The translations under genes were made by a program, and so were the position numbers. Positions 1 to 8,090 of a stretch of DNA of 64,000 nt are shown here, one piece after another; position 1 is the first letter of the stretch, and the number at the start of each line of letters is the position of its first letter. The notes beneath the pieces are model-generated. The model was given only the letters and a program-made list of their open reading frames with translations. It was not told the origin of the DNA and ran no database searches. This DNA comes from Streptomyces sp. SID13031 (GTDB taxonomy: Bacteria; Actinomycetota; Actinomycetes; Propionibacteriales; Kribbellaceae), in the NCBI RefSeq assembly GCF_010548305.1, contig NZ_JAAGLV010000011.1:186001-250000 (forward strand), read 5' to 3'.

Positions 1-238
1 TCAGCTCGGGGTAGCTGCTGGTGACCTCGTCGTACGCCGCCTGGATCGACGCCGGGTCGTCGACGTCGAGGACGACGGTGCCGATCCCGGCGTGCTCCGC
101 CGCGATCTCGTCGAGGAGCTCCTTGCGGCGGCCGCCGATGATCACCTTGTTGCCGAGGGCGTGGAAGCGCAGCGCCAGGCCCAGCCCGAGGCCCGAAGTA
201 CCGCCGGTGATGAAGATCGTGTTCCCTGTCGTTTTCAT
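1..238 (-). CDS. Short-chain dehydrogenase/reductase, N-terminal part (runs off window start)
   Basis: The first 79 residues of a Rossmann-fold oxidoreductase are present; the rest lies before base 1. The nucleotide-binding motif TGGTSGLG is at residues 11-18, followed by an Arg-rich stretch (GGRR) that suits NADP(H) binding and by the acidic LDVDD that usually contacts adenine. The catalytic Ser/Tyr/Lys region is outside the window. The opening resembles the DltE-like SDR group (family-level inference). The start ATG lies at 236-238. It is divergent from an XRE/MmyB regulator with a perfect inverted repeat between them, the usual arrangement in which the regulator controls the SDR gene. Substrate unknown. 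Confidence 0.9.
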   Translation of the reverse strand, partial: MKTTGNTIFITGGTSGLGLGLALRFHALGNKVIIGGRRKELLDEIAAEHAGIGTVVLDVDDPASIQAAYDEVTSSYPEL

Positions 239-283
239 GTCTCCAGCCTCGAACGGCGGGGGCCGGGCAACCAGGCCCAGTTC

Positions 284-308
284 AGCCACTGCTCGACAAG
301 CAGTGGCT
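284..308. promoter_or_regulatory. Perfect inverted repeat (candidate operator) between SDR and XRE regulator
   Basis: The arms AGCCACTGCT (284-293) and AGCAGTGGCT (299-308) are exact reverse complements around a 5-base spacer. The site lies in the 99-base divergent gap, 30 bases before the regulator ATG and 46 before the SDR ATG. This geometry suits a dimeric repressor controlling both genes. Binding by the neighbouring regulator is inference. Confidence 0.7.
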
Positions 309-337
309 AACGCGGGCGGGTGCTGAACAATGGAGCC

Positions 338-1195
338 ATGGACTACGGGGAACTGTCGGACTTCCTGCGCAAACGCCGCGAGGCATTGCAGCCAGAGGAC
401 CTCGGCCTGCCCCGCGGCCGCCGGCGCCGTACTCCGGGCCTTCGGCGCGAGGAGGTCGCTGCGCTCGCCGTGATGTCGACGGACTACTACAGCCGGCTCG
501 AAGGCGGTCGTGGTCCGCAACCGTCGGCGGAGATGCTCGCCGCGATCGCCCGCGCGCTCCGGCTGACGCTGGACGAGCGGGATCACCTGTATGTCCTGGC
601 CGGCCACGGTGTGCCGCCACGGATGAGCGGCGACGACCACGTGAACCCCGGGCTGCTGCGGATCCTGGACCGCCTGGTCGACACCCCCGCCCAGGTGATG
701 AACCGGCTTGGCGAGACGTTGGTGCAGACCGCGGTCGACGTCGCCTTCGAGGGCGAGCTGACGAATTTCGAGGGCCTCGAGCGGAGCGGCGCCTATCGAT
801 GGTTCCTGCGCGACGGCGACCGGGACCGCTACGCGGACGAGGACCAGCGCGCCAACCACAGTCGTGTCCTCGTGTCGGGCCTGCGGTCCGTACACGCCAC
901 CGATGGCGATAAGTCGCCGGCCGGCAGCCTCGTCCGTGCGCTGCTGGACGGCAGTGCGGAGTTCCGCGAACTCTGGAACGCCCACGAGATCGGGATCCGG
1001 CACGTCGGGGTCAAGCGCTTCCTGCACCCGGCCGTCGGCGCGCTGGAGCTGCACTGTCAGGTGCTCGACGACTTGGAGCAGCAGCAGACCTTGCTCGTCT
1101 TCACCGCGACACCGGGCTCGGAGAGCGCCGAGAAGCTCGCACTGCTCGCCGTGCTCGGTCAGGCCGCCGCGCCGACCGACTTCGCAACCAGGTGA
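338..1195 (+). CDS. XRE-family regulator with MmyB-type ligand-binding domain
   Basis: DNA-binding regulator of 285 residues. An N-terminal helix-turn-helix (about residues 10-75, with the signature STDYYSRLEGGRG) is followed by a roughly 190-residue C-terminal domain of the MmyB-like ligand-binding type (PF17765 family, by recognition). These proteins typically sit divergent to an SDR oxidoreductase and control it, which matches the neighbour here. I chose the ATG at 338 (MDYGEL) over an upstream TTG at 320 because family members begin there. The 3' end overlaps the convergent NTF2-like gene by 37 bases. Ligand unknown. Confidence 0.9.
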   Translation: MDYGELSDFLRKRREALQPEDLGLPRGRRRRTPGLRREEVAALAVMSTDYYSRLEGGRGPQPSAEMLAAIARALRLTLDERDHLYVLAGHGVPPRMSGDDHVNPGLLRILDRLVDTPAQVMNRLGETLVQTAVDVAFEGELTNFEGLERSGAYRWFLRDGDRDRYADEDQRANHSRVLVSGLRSVHATDGDKSPAGSLVRALLDGSAEFRELWNAHEIGIRHVGVKRFLHPAVGALELHCQVLDDLEQQQTLLVFTATPGSESAEKLALLAVLGQAAAPTDFATR

Positions 1196-1575
1196 GTGTC
1201 CTCGTAGAGGTGCATCCGCACTAGTTTCCCGTTCTCGACGGTCAGGTGCATCGCCACGGGCGTGCTGAAGCGACGCCTATTGGCCTGCACCGTATGGGTG
1301 AACTGAGCCAGGATGACGGCATCCGGGCCGTCCACCAGGATCTTCTTGAGCTCGGTCTCGCTCTCGCCCGGCACGAAAATCGGCCACATGGTGCGGAAGT
1401 ACGCCGGTACTTCGTCGCGCCGGGTCCGCTGCCCGGTCCAGCCCTGGGCCTGGTCACCGGGGACGTACCAGTCGATCTCCTCGGCGAAGGTCGCCGCGAT
1501 CAGGTCGGCATCGCCCTTGCCGAGAGCGGCGAGGAACTCGCCGACCACCGCGCGCACTGCGTCGTCGTTGCTCAT
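1159..1575 (-). CDS. NTF2/SnoaL-like protein
   Basis: 138-residue protein of the SnoaL-like/ketosteroid-isomerase-related NTF2 fold: VGEFLAALGKGDADLIAATFAEEIDWYVPG is the classic first-helix and beta pattern, and a VILAQFTHTV strand and a C-terminal HLYED motif follow. Such proteins are small cone-shaped hydrolases, isomerases or ligand binders; the substrate cannot be told from sequence. The start at 1575 is chosen because a good promoter places the transcript start almost on this ATG. Longer in-frame starts up to 1611 would lie inside that promoter. Tail-to-tail overlap of 37 bases with the XRE regulator gene. Confidence 0.85.
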   Translation of the reverse strand: MSNDDAVRAVVGEFLAALGKGDADLIAATFAEEIDWYVPGDQAQGWTGQRTRRDEVPAYFRTMWPIFVPGESETELKKILVDGPDAVILAQFTHTVQANRRRFSTPVAMHLTVENGKLVRMHLYEDTHLVAKSVGAAA

Positions 1576-1582
1576 GAGTCCG

Positions 1583-1611
1583 AGAATACGCATTCTGGAC
1601 CGATCGGTCAA
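1583..1611 (-). promoter_or_regulatory. Leaderless promoter overlapped by a 12-bp palindrome
   Basis: Reading the minus strand, a -35 TTGACC (1606-1611) and a -10 TATTCT (1583-1588) are separated by exactly 17 bases, and the ATG at 1575 begins 7 bases after the -10. The transcript would therefore be leaderless. A perfect palindrome GACCGATCGGTC (1598-1609) covers the -35, which is the style of a TetR-family operator. No TetR gene is adjacent. Confidence 0.75.
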
Positions 1612-1626
1612 GTAAAGGAGAAACTG

Positions 1627-1660
1627 AAAGACTTTTCGGAAAAGGTTTGCCGAAGTCTTT
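1627..1660. promoter_or_regulatory. Nested inverted repeats upstream of the GH3/ThuA operon (candidate LacI-type operator)
   Basis: CTTTTC-G-GAAAAG at 1632-1644 is a perfect 6+1+6 dyad. A second perfect pair AAAGACTT (1627-1634) / AAGTCTTT (1653-1660) encloses it. The stretch is unusually AT-rich for this sequence and lies about 100 bases before the glycosidase start. Sugar-utilisation genes in actinobacteria are often controlled by LacI-family repressors at dyads of this kind; the assignment here is inference. Confidence 0.5.
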
Positions 1661-1741
1661 ACGGCCGTTAGAACGTGGGTTAATTTAAGCCCTGAATTTC
1701 AGACCCTGCGTAACACCATGCTCACTGAGGGGATCCGCCCA

Positions 1742-3607
1742 ATGCCCGCTCGGAAGCTGTTGCCTGCCCTCGTCGGCCTACTGACTGGGGCGCTGCTGCT
1801 GGCTGTTCCCGCGCCTGCGCCGGCCTCGCCGGTTCCGGATCAAGACGCTGCGACACCGGCGTACAAGGACGCGACACAGCCGGTGAAGGCCCGGGTTCAG
1901 GATCTGCTGGGGCGGATGACGTTGGACGACAAGCTCGGCCAGATGATCCAGGCCGAGCGGCTGGGCATCACCGAGCCGACCGACGTCGCGACGTACCGGC
2001 TGGGGTCGTTGCTGTCCGGCGGGAGCTCGCAGCCGACGCCGAACACGCCGCAGAGCTGGGCCGATATGTACGACGGGTTCCAGCGGACCGCGTTGTCGTC
2101 GCCGCTCGGGATCCCCTTGATCTATGGGGTCGACGCGGTGCACGGGCACAACGGGGTCAAGGGCGCGACGATCTTCCCGCACAACATCGGGCTCGGGGCC
2201 ACCCGCGATGGCGCGCTCGCCGAGAAGATCGGCCGGGCGACCGCCGAAGAGGTGTCCGGCACGGGTATCGACTGGAACTTCGCGCCCTGTCTGTGTGTGG
2301 CACGCAACGACCGGTGGGGACGCACGTACGAGTCCTTCGGTGAGCTGCCGATGCTCGCGCGGACGATGGCGCCGATCATCAACGGCATGCAGGGCGAGTC
2401 GCTCTCGGACTCCGGCTCGGTGCTCGCGACCGCCAAGCACTACGTCGGTGACGGCGGCACTGTCGGTGGCAAGAACGAGGGCGAGACGAACATCAGCGAG
2501 GCCGAGCTGCGGGCGATCCACCTGCCGCCGTTCAAGGAGGCCGTCCGCCGTGGCGTCGGCTCGGTGATGATCTCCTACAGCAGCTTCAACTCGGTCAAGA
2601 TGCACGCGAACGGTTACCTGATCAACGACGTGCTGAAGGGTGAGCTCGGCTTCGACGGCATCGTCGTGTCGGACTACAACGGCATCGACAAGATCGACGG
2701 CCAGGCCGGGTTCACGCCGGCCGAGGTGACCGCGTCGATCAACGCCGGCATGGACATGGTGATGGTGCCGTTTGCCTGGAAGCAGTTCATCGACACGCTG
2801 CGCGCGGAGGTCCAGGCCGGCCGGATCCCGCTCGCGCGGATCGACGACGCGAACCGGCGGATCCTGGCCAAGAAGTTCGAGCTCGGGCTGTTCGAGCACC
2901 CGTACACCGATCGCACCTTCACCGACACGATCGGCAGCAAGGAGCACCGCGACCTGGCTCGCCAGGCGGTCCGCGAATCCCAGGTACTGCTGAAGAACTC
3001 CGGTCGCGTGCTGCCGCTGGCCAAGGCGAACCAGAAGATCTTCGTGGCCGGCAAGAACGCCGACGACATCGGCAACCAGGCCGGCGGCTGGACCATCGGC
3101 TGGCAGGGCGCGAGCGGCCCGGTCACGCCCGGAACCACCATCCTGGAAGGGATCCGGCACTCGGCCGCACCGTCCACAACGGTTGCCTATAGCAAGGATG
3201 CGACCGGCGTCGACGACTCGTACGACGTCGCCGTCGCGGTGATCGGCGAGACCCCGTACGCCGAGGGCCGTGGTGACCGCCCGGCGGGGATGGGGCTGGA
3301 CCAGGCCGATCTCGACACGCTGGCCCGGTTGAAGGCGACCGGCGTACCGGTGGTCGTCGTACTGGTGTCCGGCCGGCCGCTCGACATCGCGGCGCAACTG
3401 CCGGACTGGACCGGGCTGGTCGCCGCCTGGCTGCCGGGCACGGAAGGGCAGGGCGTCGCGGACGTCCTGTTCGGTGACTACAACCCGACCGGCCAGTTGC
3501 CGGTGACCTGGATGAAGAGCGCCGCGCAGCAACCCATCAACGTCGGCGACGGGCAGGCGCCGCTGTTTCCGTTCGGATACGGACTTCGTTATCGCCCACT
3601 GCAGTAA
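1742..3607 (+). CDS. Secreted GH3 beta-glucan glucohydrolase / beta-glucosidase
   Basis: 621-residue glycoside hydrolase family 3 enzyme that releases glucose from beta-glucans or cello-oligosaccharides outside the cell. A signal peptide spans about residues 1-29 (ending near APAPASP). The N-terminal barrel contains KHYVGDGG and VMISYSSFNSVKMHAN, and the predicted nucleophile is Asp311 in VVSDYNG. The C-terminal sandwich contains GGWTIGWQG. These match the exo-beta-glucanase (barley ExoI-like) branch rather than large cellobiases. The ATG at 1742 has a GAGGGG ribosome site. A 20-base gap to the ThuA-ricin gene suggests co-transcription. Confidence is high for family, moderate for substrate. 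Confidence 0.93.
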   Translation: MPARKLLPALVGLLTGALLLAVPAPAPASPVPDQDAATPAYKDATQPVKARVQDLLGRMTLDDKLGQMIQAERLGITEPTDVATYRLGSLLSGGSSQPTPNTPQSWADMYDGFQRTALSSPLGIPLIYGVDAVHGHNGVKGATIFPHNIGLGATRDGALAEKIGRATAEEVSGTGIDWNFAPCLCVARNDRWGRTYESFGELPMLARTMAPIINGMQGESLSDSGSVLATAKHYVGDGGTVGGKNEGETNISEAELRAIHLPPFKEAVRRGVGSVMISYSSFNSVKMHANGYLINDVLKGELGFDGIVVSDYNGIDKIDGQAGFTPAEVTASINAGMDMVMVPFAWKQFIDTLRAEVQAGRIPLARIDDANRRILAKKFELGLFEHPYTDRTFTDTIGSKEHRDLARQAVRESQVLLKNSGRVLPLAKANQKIFVAGKNADDIGNQAGGWTIGWQGASGPVTPGTTILEGIRHSAAPSTTVAYSKDATGVDDSYDVAVAVIGETPYAEGRGDRPAGMGLDQADLDTLARLKATGVPVVVVLVSGRPLDIAAQLPDWTGLVAAWLPGTEGQGVADVLFGDYNPTGQLPVTWMKSAAQQPINVGDGQAPLFPFGYGLRYRPLQ

Positions 3608-3627
3608 TTCACGAAAGGACCGCCCCC

Positions 3628-4938
3628 ATGCACATGGTCCGCAAGAGTCCCATCGCCCGATTGCTGGCCATCCTGGTGGTCGCCTGTCTGACCCTGACGT
3701 CAGGCAGCGCGTTCGCCCGGGTGGCCGCGCCCGACAAGGTGGCTCAGCTCGACAAAGTACAGGCAACGTTCAAGGTGCTCGCCTTCTACAGCGGGTCCTT
3801 CGACGCGGCGCACATCGACTTCCAGAAGGAGGCCGCGGTCCGGTTCCCGCAGTTCGGTGCTCAGAACGGCTTCACCTACGAGCAGACGAACAACTGGGAC
3901 CGGCTGAACACCCTGACCACCGCGCAGGCGGCGGTGGTGCTGTTCCTGGACGACTCGCCGCACAGCTCGGCGCAGCGGACCGGGTTCCAGCGCTACATCG
4001 AGAGTGGTGGTGGCTTCCTCGGCTTCCACGTCGCCAACTACAACGACGCCAGCGGTGGCTGGCCGTGGTTCAACAACACCCTGCTCGGCACCGGCCGGTT
4101 CAACTCCAACACCTGGCTGCCGACCGCGGTCACGTTGAAGGCGGAGAACCGCTCACACCCGTCTTTGGTGAACACCGGCGCGACGTTCCGCTCCTCGGTC
4201 AGTGAGTGGTACAGCTGGCAAAACGACCTGCGCAACAACCCGAACATCCAGGTGCTGGCGTCGATCGACCCGTCCAGCTTCCCGGTCGGTACGTCGCAGG
4301 TCTGGACCAGCGGCTACTACCCGATCGTCTGGACGAACAAGAACTACAAGGTGATCTACGCCAACTTCGGCCACAACGCGATGAACTACGAGACCAACAC
4401 CCGGACCTCGTCGACCTTCGACAGCCCGGCGCAGAACCAGTTCCTGATGGACGCCCTGAAGTGGCTCGGCGGTGGCGGCACCACTGTTCCGCCGGTCGAC
4501 CAGCCCGACGCCAACACCTGGTACACGGCTGCCAACAAGGGCAACAGCAAGTGCATCGACGTCCGCGCGGCGGCCACCGCCAACGGCTCGGTCGTCCAGC
4601 AGTACAGCTGCAACGCCTCGCAGGCCCAGCAGTTCCAGTTCCAGCCGACCTCTAACGGCTTCACCCGGGTCAACAACCGCAACGACGCCACGAAGGTGAT
4701 CGACGTGACCGGGGTGTCCTCGGCCGACAACGCGGGACTGCAACTGTGGACGTACAGCAGCGGCACCAACCAGCAGTGGCAGGCAGTCTCAGAAGGCAGC
4801 GGCTACTTCCACTTCGTCAGCCGCCTGAGCAGCAAGTGCCTGACCGTCCCCGGCGGCTCCACCGCCGACAGCATCCAACTGGTCCAGCTGACCTGCAACG
4901 GCGGGGCTACGCAGTCCTTCCGGCTGACCGCGAGCTGA
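3628..4938 (+). CDS. Secreted ThuA-like protein with C-terminal ricin-type (CBM13) lectin domain
   Basis: 436 residues. A signal peptide (about 1-31, ending SGSAFA) is followed by a ThuA-like domain (about 45-285) with the class I glutamine-amidotransferase-like fold (FKVLAFYSG, GGGFLGFHVANYND). A beta-trefoil ricin domain (about 290-436) carries QxW/QxF repeat signatures (AQQFQF, NQQWQAV, TQSFRL). ThuA proteins are linked to trehalose or other disaccharide metabolism in other bacteria; here secretion and a lectin domain imply work on an extracellular polysaccharide. AAGGA precedes the ATG at 3628 by a normal distance. Probably in an operon with the GH3 enzyme. Its 3' end overlaps the next convergent gene by 32 bases. 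Confidence 0.9.
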   Translation: MHMVRKSPIARLLAILVVACLTLTSGSAFARVAAPDKVAQLDKVQATFKVLAFYSGSFDAAHIDFQKEAAVRFPQFGAQNGFTYEQTNNWDRLNTLTTAQAAVVLFLDDSPHSSAQRTGFQRYIESGGGFLGFHVANYNDASGGWPWFNNTLLGTGRFNSNTWLPTAVTLKAENRSHPSLVNTGATFRSSVSEWYSWQNDLRNNPNIQVLASIDPSSFPVGTSQVWTSGYYPIVWTNKNYKVIYANFGHNAMNYETNTRTSSTFDSPAQNQFLMDALKWLGGGGTTVPPVDQPDANTWYTAANKGNSKCIDVRAAATANGSVVQQYSCNASQAQQFQFQPTSNGFTRVNNRNDATKVIDVTGVSSADNAGLQLWTYSSGTNQQWQAVSEGSGYFHFVSRLSSKCLTVPGGSTADSIQLVQLTCNGGATQSFRLTAS

Positions 4939-5779
4939 GGTAGAAGGCGAAGGCGGCGGTTGGGATGAACATGACGATGCCGTAGACGGCTACCGGGATG
5001 GACATCTCGCTGTTGCCCAGTAGGGAAGGGCTCAGAGCTATGGTGAGCGCCAGAGTGGCGTTGTGGATGCCGATCTCCATCGAGCACGCGATGGACTGGC
5101 GCTCACCTAGCTTAGCCAGCTTCGGTACTGCGTAGCCGATGGCGAGGCTGAGGATGTTGAGGAGTACGGCGACCACACCGACGGCGGCGAGGTAGTCGAG
5201 GAAGTTGGCGCGTTCGGTGTAGATCGCGGCGAAGATCACCAGCGCGAGGACGACGATCGAGCCGAGTTTCACGGGTTTGGCCATCCGGGTCGCGAAGCCG
5301 GGCGCCTTGTTGCGGAGCAGCATTCCCAGGGCGACCGGGACGAGCACGATCGCGAAGACCTGCAGCATCTTCGCCGGTTGCAGGCCGATCTGGCCGTCGC
5401 CGAGGAAGTGGTCCAGGGACAGGTTGACCACGATCGGCAGGGTGATCACGGCCAGTACCGAGTTGACCGCGGTCAGCGTCACGTTGAGCGCGACGTCACC
5501 GCCGGCCAGGTGGCTGAAGAGGTTCGCTGTCGTACCGCCGGGCGAGGCGACCAGCAGCATCATCCCGACGGCCAGCGCGGGCGCCAGGTCGAACGCCTTC
5601 ACCAGGCCGAAGCAGATCACCGGCAACAACAGCACCTGGGTGCCGAGCGCAACGATGACGGCGCGCGGCATCCGTAGTACCCGGGTGAAGTCGGCGACCG
5701 TCAAGGTCAGGCCGAGGCCGAGCATGATGATCGCCAGTGCGACCGGCAGCAGTACCGAGGTGAGTACGGAGTCGTTCAT
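4907..5779 (-). CDS. Bile acid:sodium symporter (BASS) family transporter
   Basis: 290-residue integral membrane protein, nearly all hydrophobic, with about nine or ten predicted helices. The signature region VASPGGTTANLFSHLAGGDVALNVTLTAVNS is the conserved BASS crossover motif, and EIGIHNATLAL is the second. Family members carry organic anions such as bile acids, pantoate or pyruvate with sodium; the substrate here is unknown. The ATG at 5779 follows an AGGAG site. It is convergent with the ThuA gene (32-base overlap) and divergent from the propeller gene downstream. Confidence 0.9.
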   Translation of the reverse strand: MNDSVLTSVLLPVALAIIMLGLGLTLTVADFTRVLRMPRAVIVALGTQVLLLPVICFGLVKAFDLAPALAVGMMLLVASPGGTTANLFSHLAGGDVALNVTLTAVNSVLAVITLPIVVNLSLDHFLGDGQIGLQPAKMLQVFAIVLVPVALGMLLRNKAPGFATRMAKPVKLGSIVVLALVIFAAIYTERANFLDYLAAVGVVAVLLNILSLAIGYAVPKLAKLGERQSIACSMEIGIHNATLALTIALSPSLLGNSEMSIPVAVYGIVMFIPTAAFAFYLSSRSAGRTA

Positions 5780-5866
5780 GGGCGGCTCCTGTCAGAATTG
5801 GATGCTTAGAGTGACAGTGGCCGGAAGGCTCGGCAAGAGCTCGTCTTCTGTATTACGTTGCCGGGC

Positions 5867-6958
5867 ATGCTCTATAACTTGAAGGCCCTGCGGATGGCCG
5901 CGCTCGCGGCCGGAGTTCTGCTCGCGATGTCCCAGCTGGTGCCGGCCCAAGCGGTCGGGCACCCCGGACCGAAGTACCAGTGGGATCTGAAACCGACCGG
6001 GAGCGCGTCGCAGTTCCGTGGGCTCGCGGCGGTCAGCAAGGACGTGGCCTGGGTCGCGGGGAACCAGGGGCAGGTACTGCGGACCCTCGACGGCGGTAAG
6101 AAGTGGCAGAACGTGAGCCCGCCTGGGCAGGCGCTGCTGTTCCGCGATGTCGAGGCGTTCGACGCGCAGCACGCCGTGGTGCTGGCGATCGGCGTCGGCG
6201 AGGACTCCCGGATCTTCCGGACGGCCGATGGTGGCAAGCACTGGATCGAGGCGTTCCGCAATCTCGACCCGGTCGCTTTCTACGACTGCTTGGACTTCAA
6301 TAACCCGCGCAACGGGCTCGCCTTGAGCGACCCGGTGGACGGGAAGTTCCGGATCGCGGCCACCTCCGACGGCGGCAAGTCGTGGAAGGTGCAGTCGACC
6401 AAGGGGATGCCGGCGGCACTGCCGGGTGAGTTCGCCTTCGCGGCGAGCGGGACGTGTCTGGTGGCCGGGCCTGGCAAGACGGCCTGGTTCGCGACCGGCG
6501 GTGCCGATCGGCCGCGGGTGTTCAAGACCCTCGACGGTGGGCGGTCGTGGCGGGTGACCGACTCCCCGATGGGCAGTGGCGGGGCGGCCGGCATCTTCAC
6601 GCTGTCCTTCCGCGATCCGTTCCACGGCGTGGCGGTCGGTGGCGACTTCGAGGAGACGGGCGGCGCGGTCAAGGCGGCGTCGTACACCACGGACGGCGGC
6701 CGGAGCTGGAAGTTGGTTGCGGCGGACAAGGCACCGAAGATGTACCGCAGCGGCTCGGCGTACGTGCCGCGGACCCTGGCGACCTTCGTTGCCGTCGGCC
6801 CGACCGGGAGCGACGTGAGCCTCGACGGCGGCCGGAGCTGGACCCAGTTCGACGACGGCAACTATGACGCCGTGGAGTGCGGAGGGTTCGGTCGCAAGGC
6901 CGGCTGCTGGGCCTCCGGTCCCAAGGGTGCGGTCGCGCAGCTGAGCGTCTCGCGCTAA
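5867..6958 (+). CDS. Secreted Ycf48/BNR-type beta-propeller protein
   Basis: 363 residues. A signal peptide (about 1-33) is followed by repeated TDGGKSW/LDGGRSW Asp-box motifs spaced through the chain, as in Ycf48-like and sialidase-type propellers. It looks non-enzymatic: bacterial relatives are annotated as 'oxidoreductase' or photosystem assembly-like, with no proven role. The ATG at 5867 follows a TATTAC -10-like hexamer by ten bases; ATG 5894 with a GAAGG site is an alternative that still leaves a signal peptide. A strong hairpin terminator follows. Function unassigned. Confidence 0.8.
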   Translation: MLYNLKALRMAALAAGVLLAMSQLVPAQAVGHPGPKYQWDLKPTGSASQFRGLAAVSKDVAWVAGNQGQVLRTLDGGKKWQNVSPPGQALLFRDVEAFDAQHAVVLAIGVGEDSRIFRTADGGKHWIEAFRNLDPVAFYDCLDFNNPRNGLALSDPVDGKFRIAATSDGGKSWKVQSTKGMPAALPGEFAFAASGTCLVAGPGKTAWFATGGADRPRVFKTLDGGRSWRVTDSPMGSGGAAGIFTLSFRDPFHGVAVGGDFEETGGAVKAASYTTDGGRSWKLVAADKAPKMYRSGSAYVPRTLATFVAVGPTGSDVSLDGGRSWTQFDDGNYDAVECGGFGRKAGCWASGPKGAVAQLSVSR

Positions 6959-6965
6959 TTCAGCC

Positions 6966-6998
6966 AGGCGACACCCGTACTTCGTGCGGGTGTCGCCT
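6966..6998 (+). terminator. Hairpin terminator after the propeller gene
   Basis: AGGCGACACCCG (6966-6977) pairs perfectly with CGGGTGTCGCCT (6987-6998), and inner bases extend the stem, leaving a tiny loop. A short GTTT follows. It sits 8 bases after the propeller stop and ends before the next gene's ATG at 7020, which argues against starts for that gene inside the hairpin. Confidence 0.85.
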
Positions 6999-7019
6999 GT
7001 TTACGGCCAGGATGAGGTC

Positions 7020-7859
7020 ATGCGAAAACTGCCTACCCGGTTGCTCGCTACCTTCGCGGGCTTGCTGATGGTGCTGCCGACGGCGGCCGACGCCACCTCC
7101 CGCGGCAGCGACCGGCCCGACAGACCGGGCCAGCCGCTGAAGGTGCTGACCTACAACATCCACCATGGCGCCGGTACGGACGGCGTACTGGATCTCGAGC
7201 GGATCGCCAAGGTGATCGAGGACTCCGGTGCCGACTTGGTCGGCCTTCAGGAGGTCGACAACCACTGGAGCGAGCGCAGCAACTGGGTCAACCAGCCTGC
7301 CTGGTTCGCCGCCCGGCTCAAGATGCACTATGCCTACGCGGCCAACCTCGACCTGCCGCCGCTGCACCCGGGGGAGCCGCGTCGGCAGTACGGCACGGCG
7401 GTGTTCTCGAAGAACCCGATCAAGGACTTCAAGAACACGCTGCTGCCGCTTTACCCGACCGGTGAGCAGCGCGGATTGGCCGTGGCGGCGATCAAGATCC
7501 GCGGCGTTTATCTGCGGCTCGCCAATACCCACCTGACGTCGAACAACAACGCCGAGCGGCTCGAGCAGTCGAAGAAGGTCGTCGAACTGCTGGACGACTC
7601 GAAGCTCCCGACCATCCTGGTCGGCGATCTGAACGCGCGGCCGACCGCTCCGGAGATCACGACTCTGACCAAGGTCTGGCGCGACACCTGGGCCGAGGTC
7701 GGCGTCGGGCCCGGCTACACGATCGAGGCGGACAACCCGACCGCCCGGATCGATTACCTGCTGCACACCCGGCAGGGCGTCGAGCCGTTGTCGTCCGCGG
7801 TGATCACCACCAACGGCTCCGACCATCTGCCGGTGGTTGCCACTTTCACGCTCAAATAG
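7020..7859 (+). CDS. Secreted endonuclease/exonuclease/phosphatase (EEP) family hydrolase
   Basis: 279 residues. A signal peptide (about 1-24, ending PTAADA) is followed by an EEP-fold metal-dependent phosphoesterase domain. Catalytic landmarks are all present: Asn in LTYNIHHG, Glu in VGLQEVD, Asp/Asn in VGDLNARP and the terminal SDHLPVV. The family includes DNase I-like nucleases, sphingomyelinases and inositol phosphatases. Extracellular phosphate scavenging or nuclease action is plausible, but the substrate is not determinable. GGATGAGG lies before the ATG at 7020. A canonical terminator follows. Confidence 0.9.
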   Translation: MRKLPTRLLATFAGLLMVLPTAADATSRGSDRPDRPGQPLKVLTYNIHHGAGTDGVLDLERIAKVIEDSGADLVGLQEVDNHWSERSNWVNQPAWFAARLKMHYAYAANLDLPPLHPGEPRRQYGTAVFSKNPIKDFKNTLLPLYPTGEQRGLAVAAIKIRGVYLRLANTHLTSNNNAERLEQSKKVVELLDDSKLPTILVGDLNARPTAPEITTLTKVWRDTWAEVGVGPGYTIEADNPTARIDYLLHTRQGVEPLSSAVITTNGSDHLPVVATFTLK

Positions 7860-7872
7860 CTTTCGGCTCAAC

Positions 7873-7910
7873 AAATCGGCGTCCACCTGCGAAGGTGGGC
7901 GCCGATTTTT
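7873..7910 (+). terminator. Intrinsic terminator with U-tract
   Basis: A long stem pairs 7873-7886 (AAATCGGCGTCCAC, one mismatch) with 7895-7908, with a short GCGA-type loop, and ends in ATTTTT. It lies directly after the EEP gene stop. It is one of the few canonical U-tract terminators in this GC-rich window. Confidence 0.9.
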
Positions 7911-7922
7911 CTGCGCGTGAAT

Positions 7923-7934
7923 TACAAGCTTGTA
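7923..7934. promoter_or_regulatory. 12-bp palindrome upstream of the NlpC/P60 gene
   Basis: TACAAGCTTGTA is perfectly self-complementary and lies in an AT-rich patch about 160 bases before the NlpC/P60 start. It may be an operator or chance; no cognate regulator is adjacent. Confidence 0.35.
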
Positions 7935-8090
7935 GTTTGTCAAGCCGACACGCAGGTGCAACAAAGTTATTAGTGGGATTAGTGTTCCCAATGGGGCCTG
8001 AGGCAACTAGTGTCACGTATGGGGTCCAGATGGACCAAAAGTTCGCGAGTCCTGGGGAAGGGATTCTCGACCGGCGGAAGGAAGTGCCCG

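Noticed and set aside
1778..3766. 662-residue open frame antisense to the GH3 gene
   Set aside because: Arg/Pro/Asp-rich shadow of a high-GC gene on the other strand, no domain, no ribosome site; the sense GH3 protein is unmistakable.
7911..8090. Possible c-di-AMP (ydaO-type) riboswitch before the NlpC/P60 gene
   Set aside because: The leader lacks the conserved ydaO core segments I would expect; only a palindrome and AT-rich DNA are visible.
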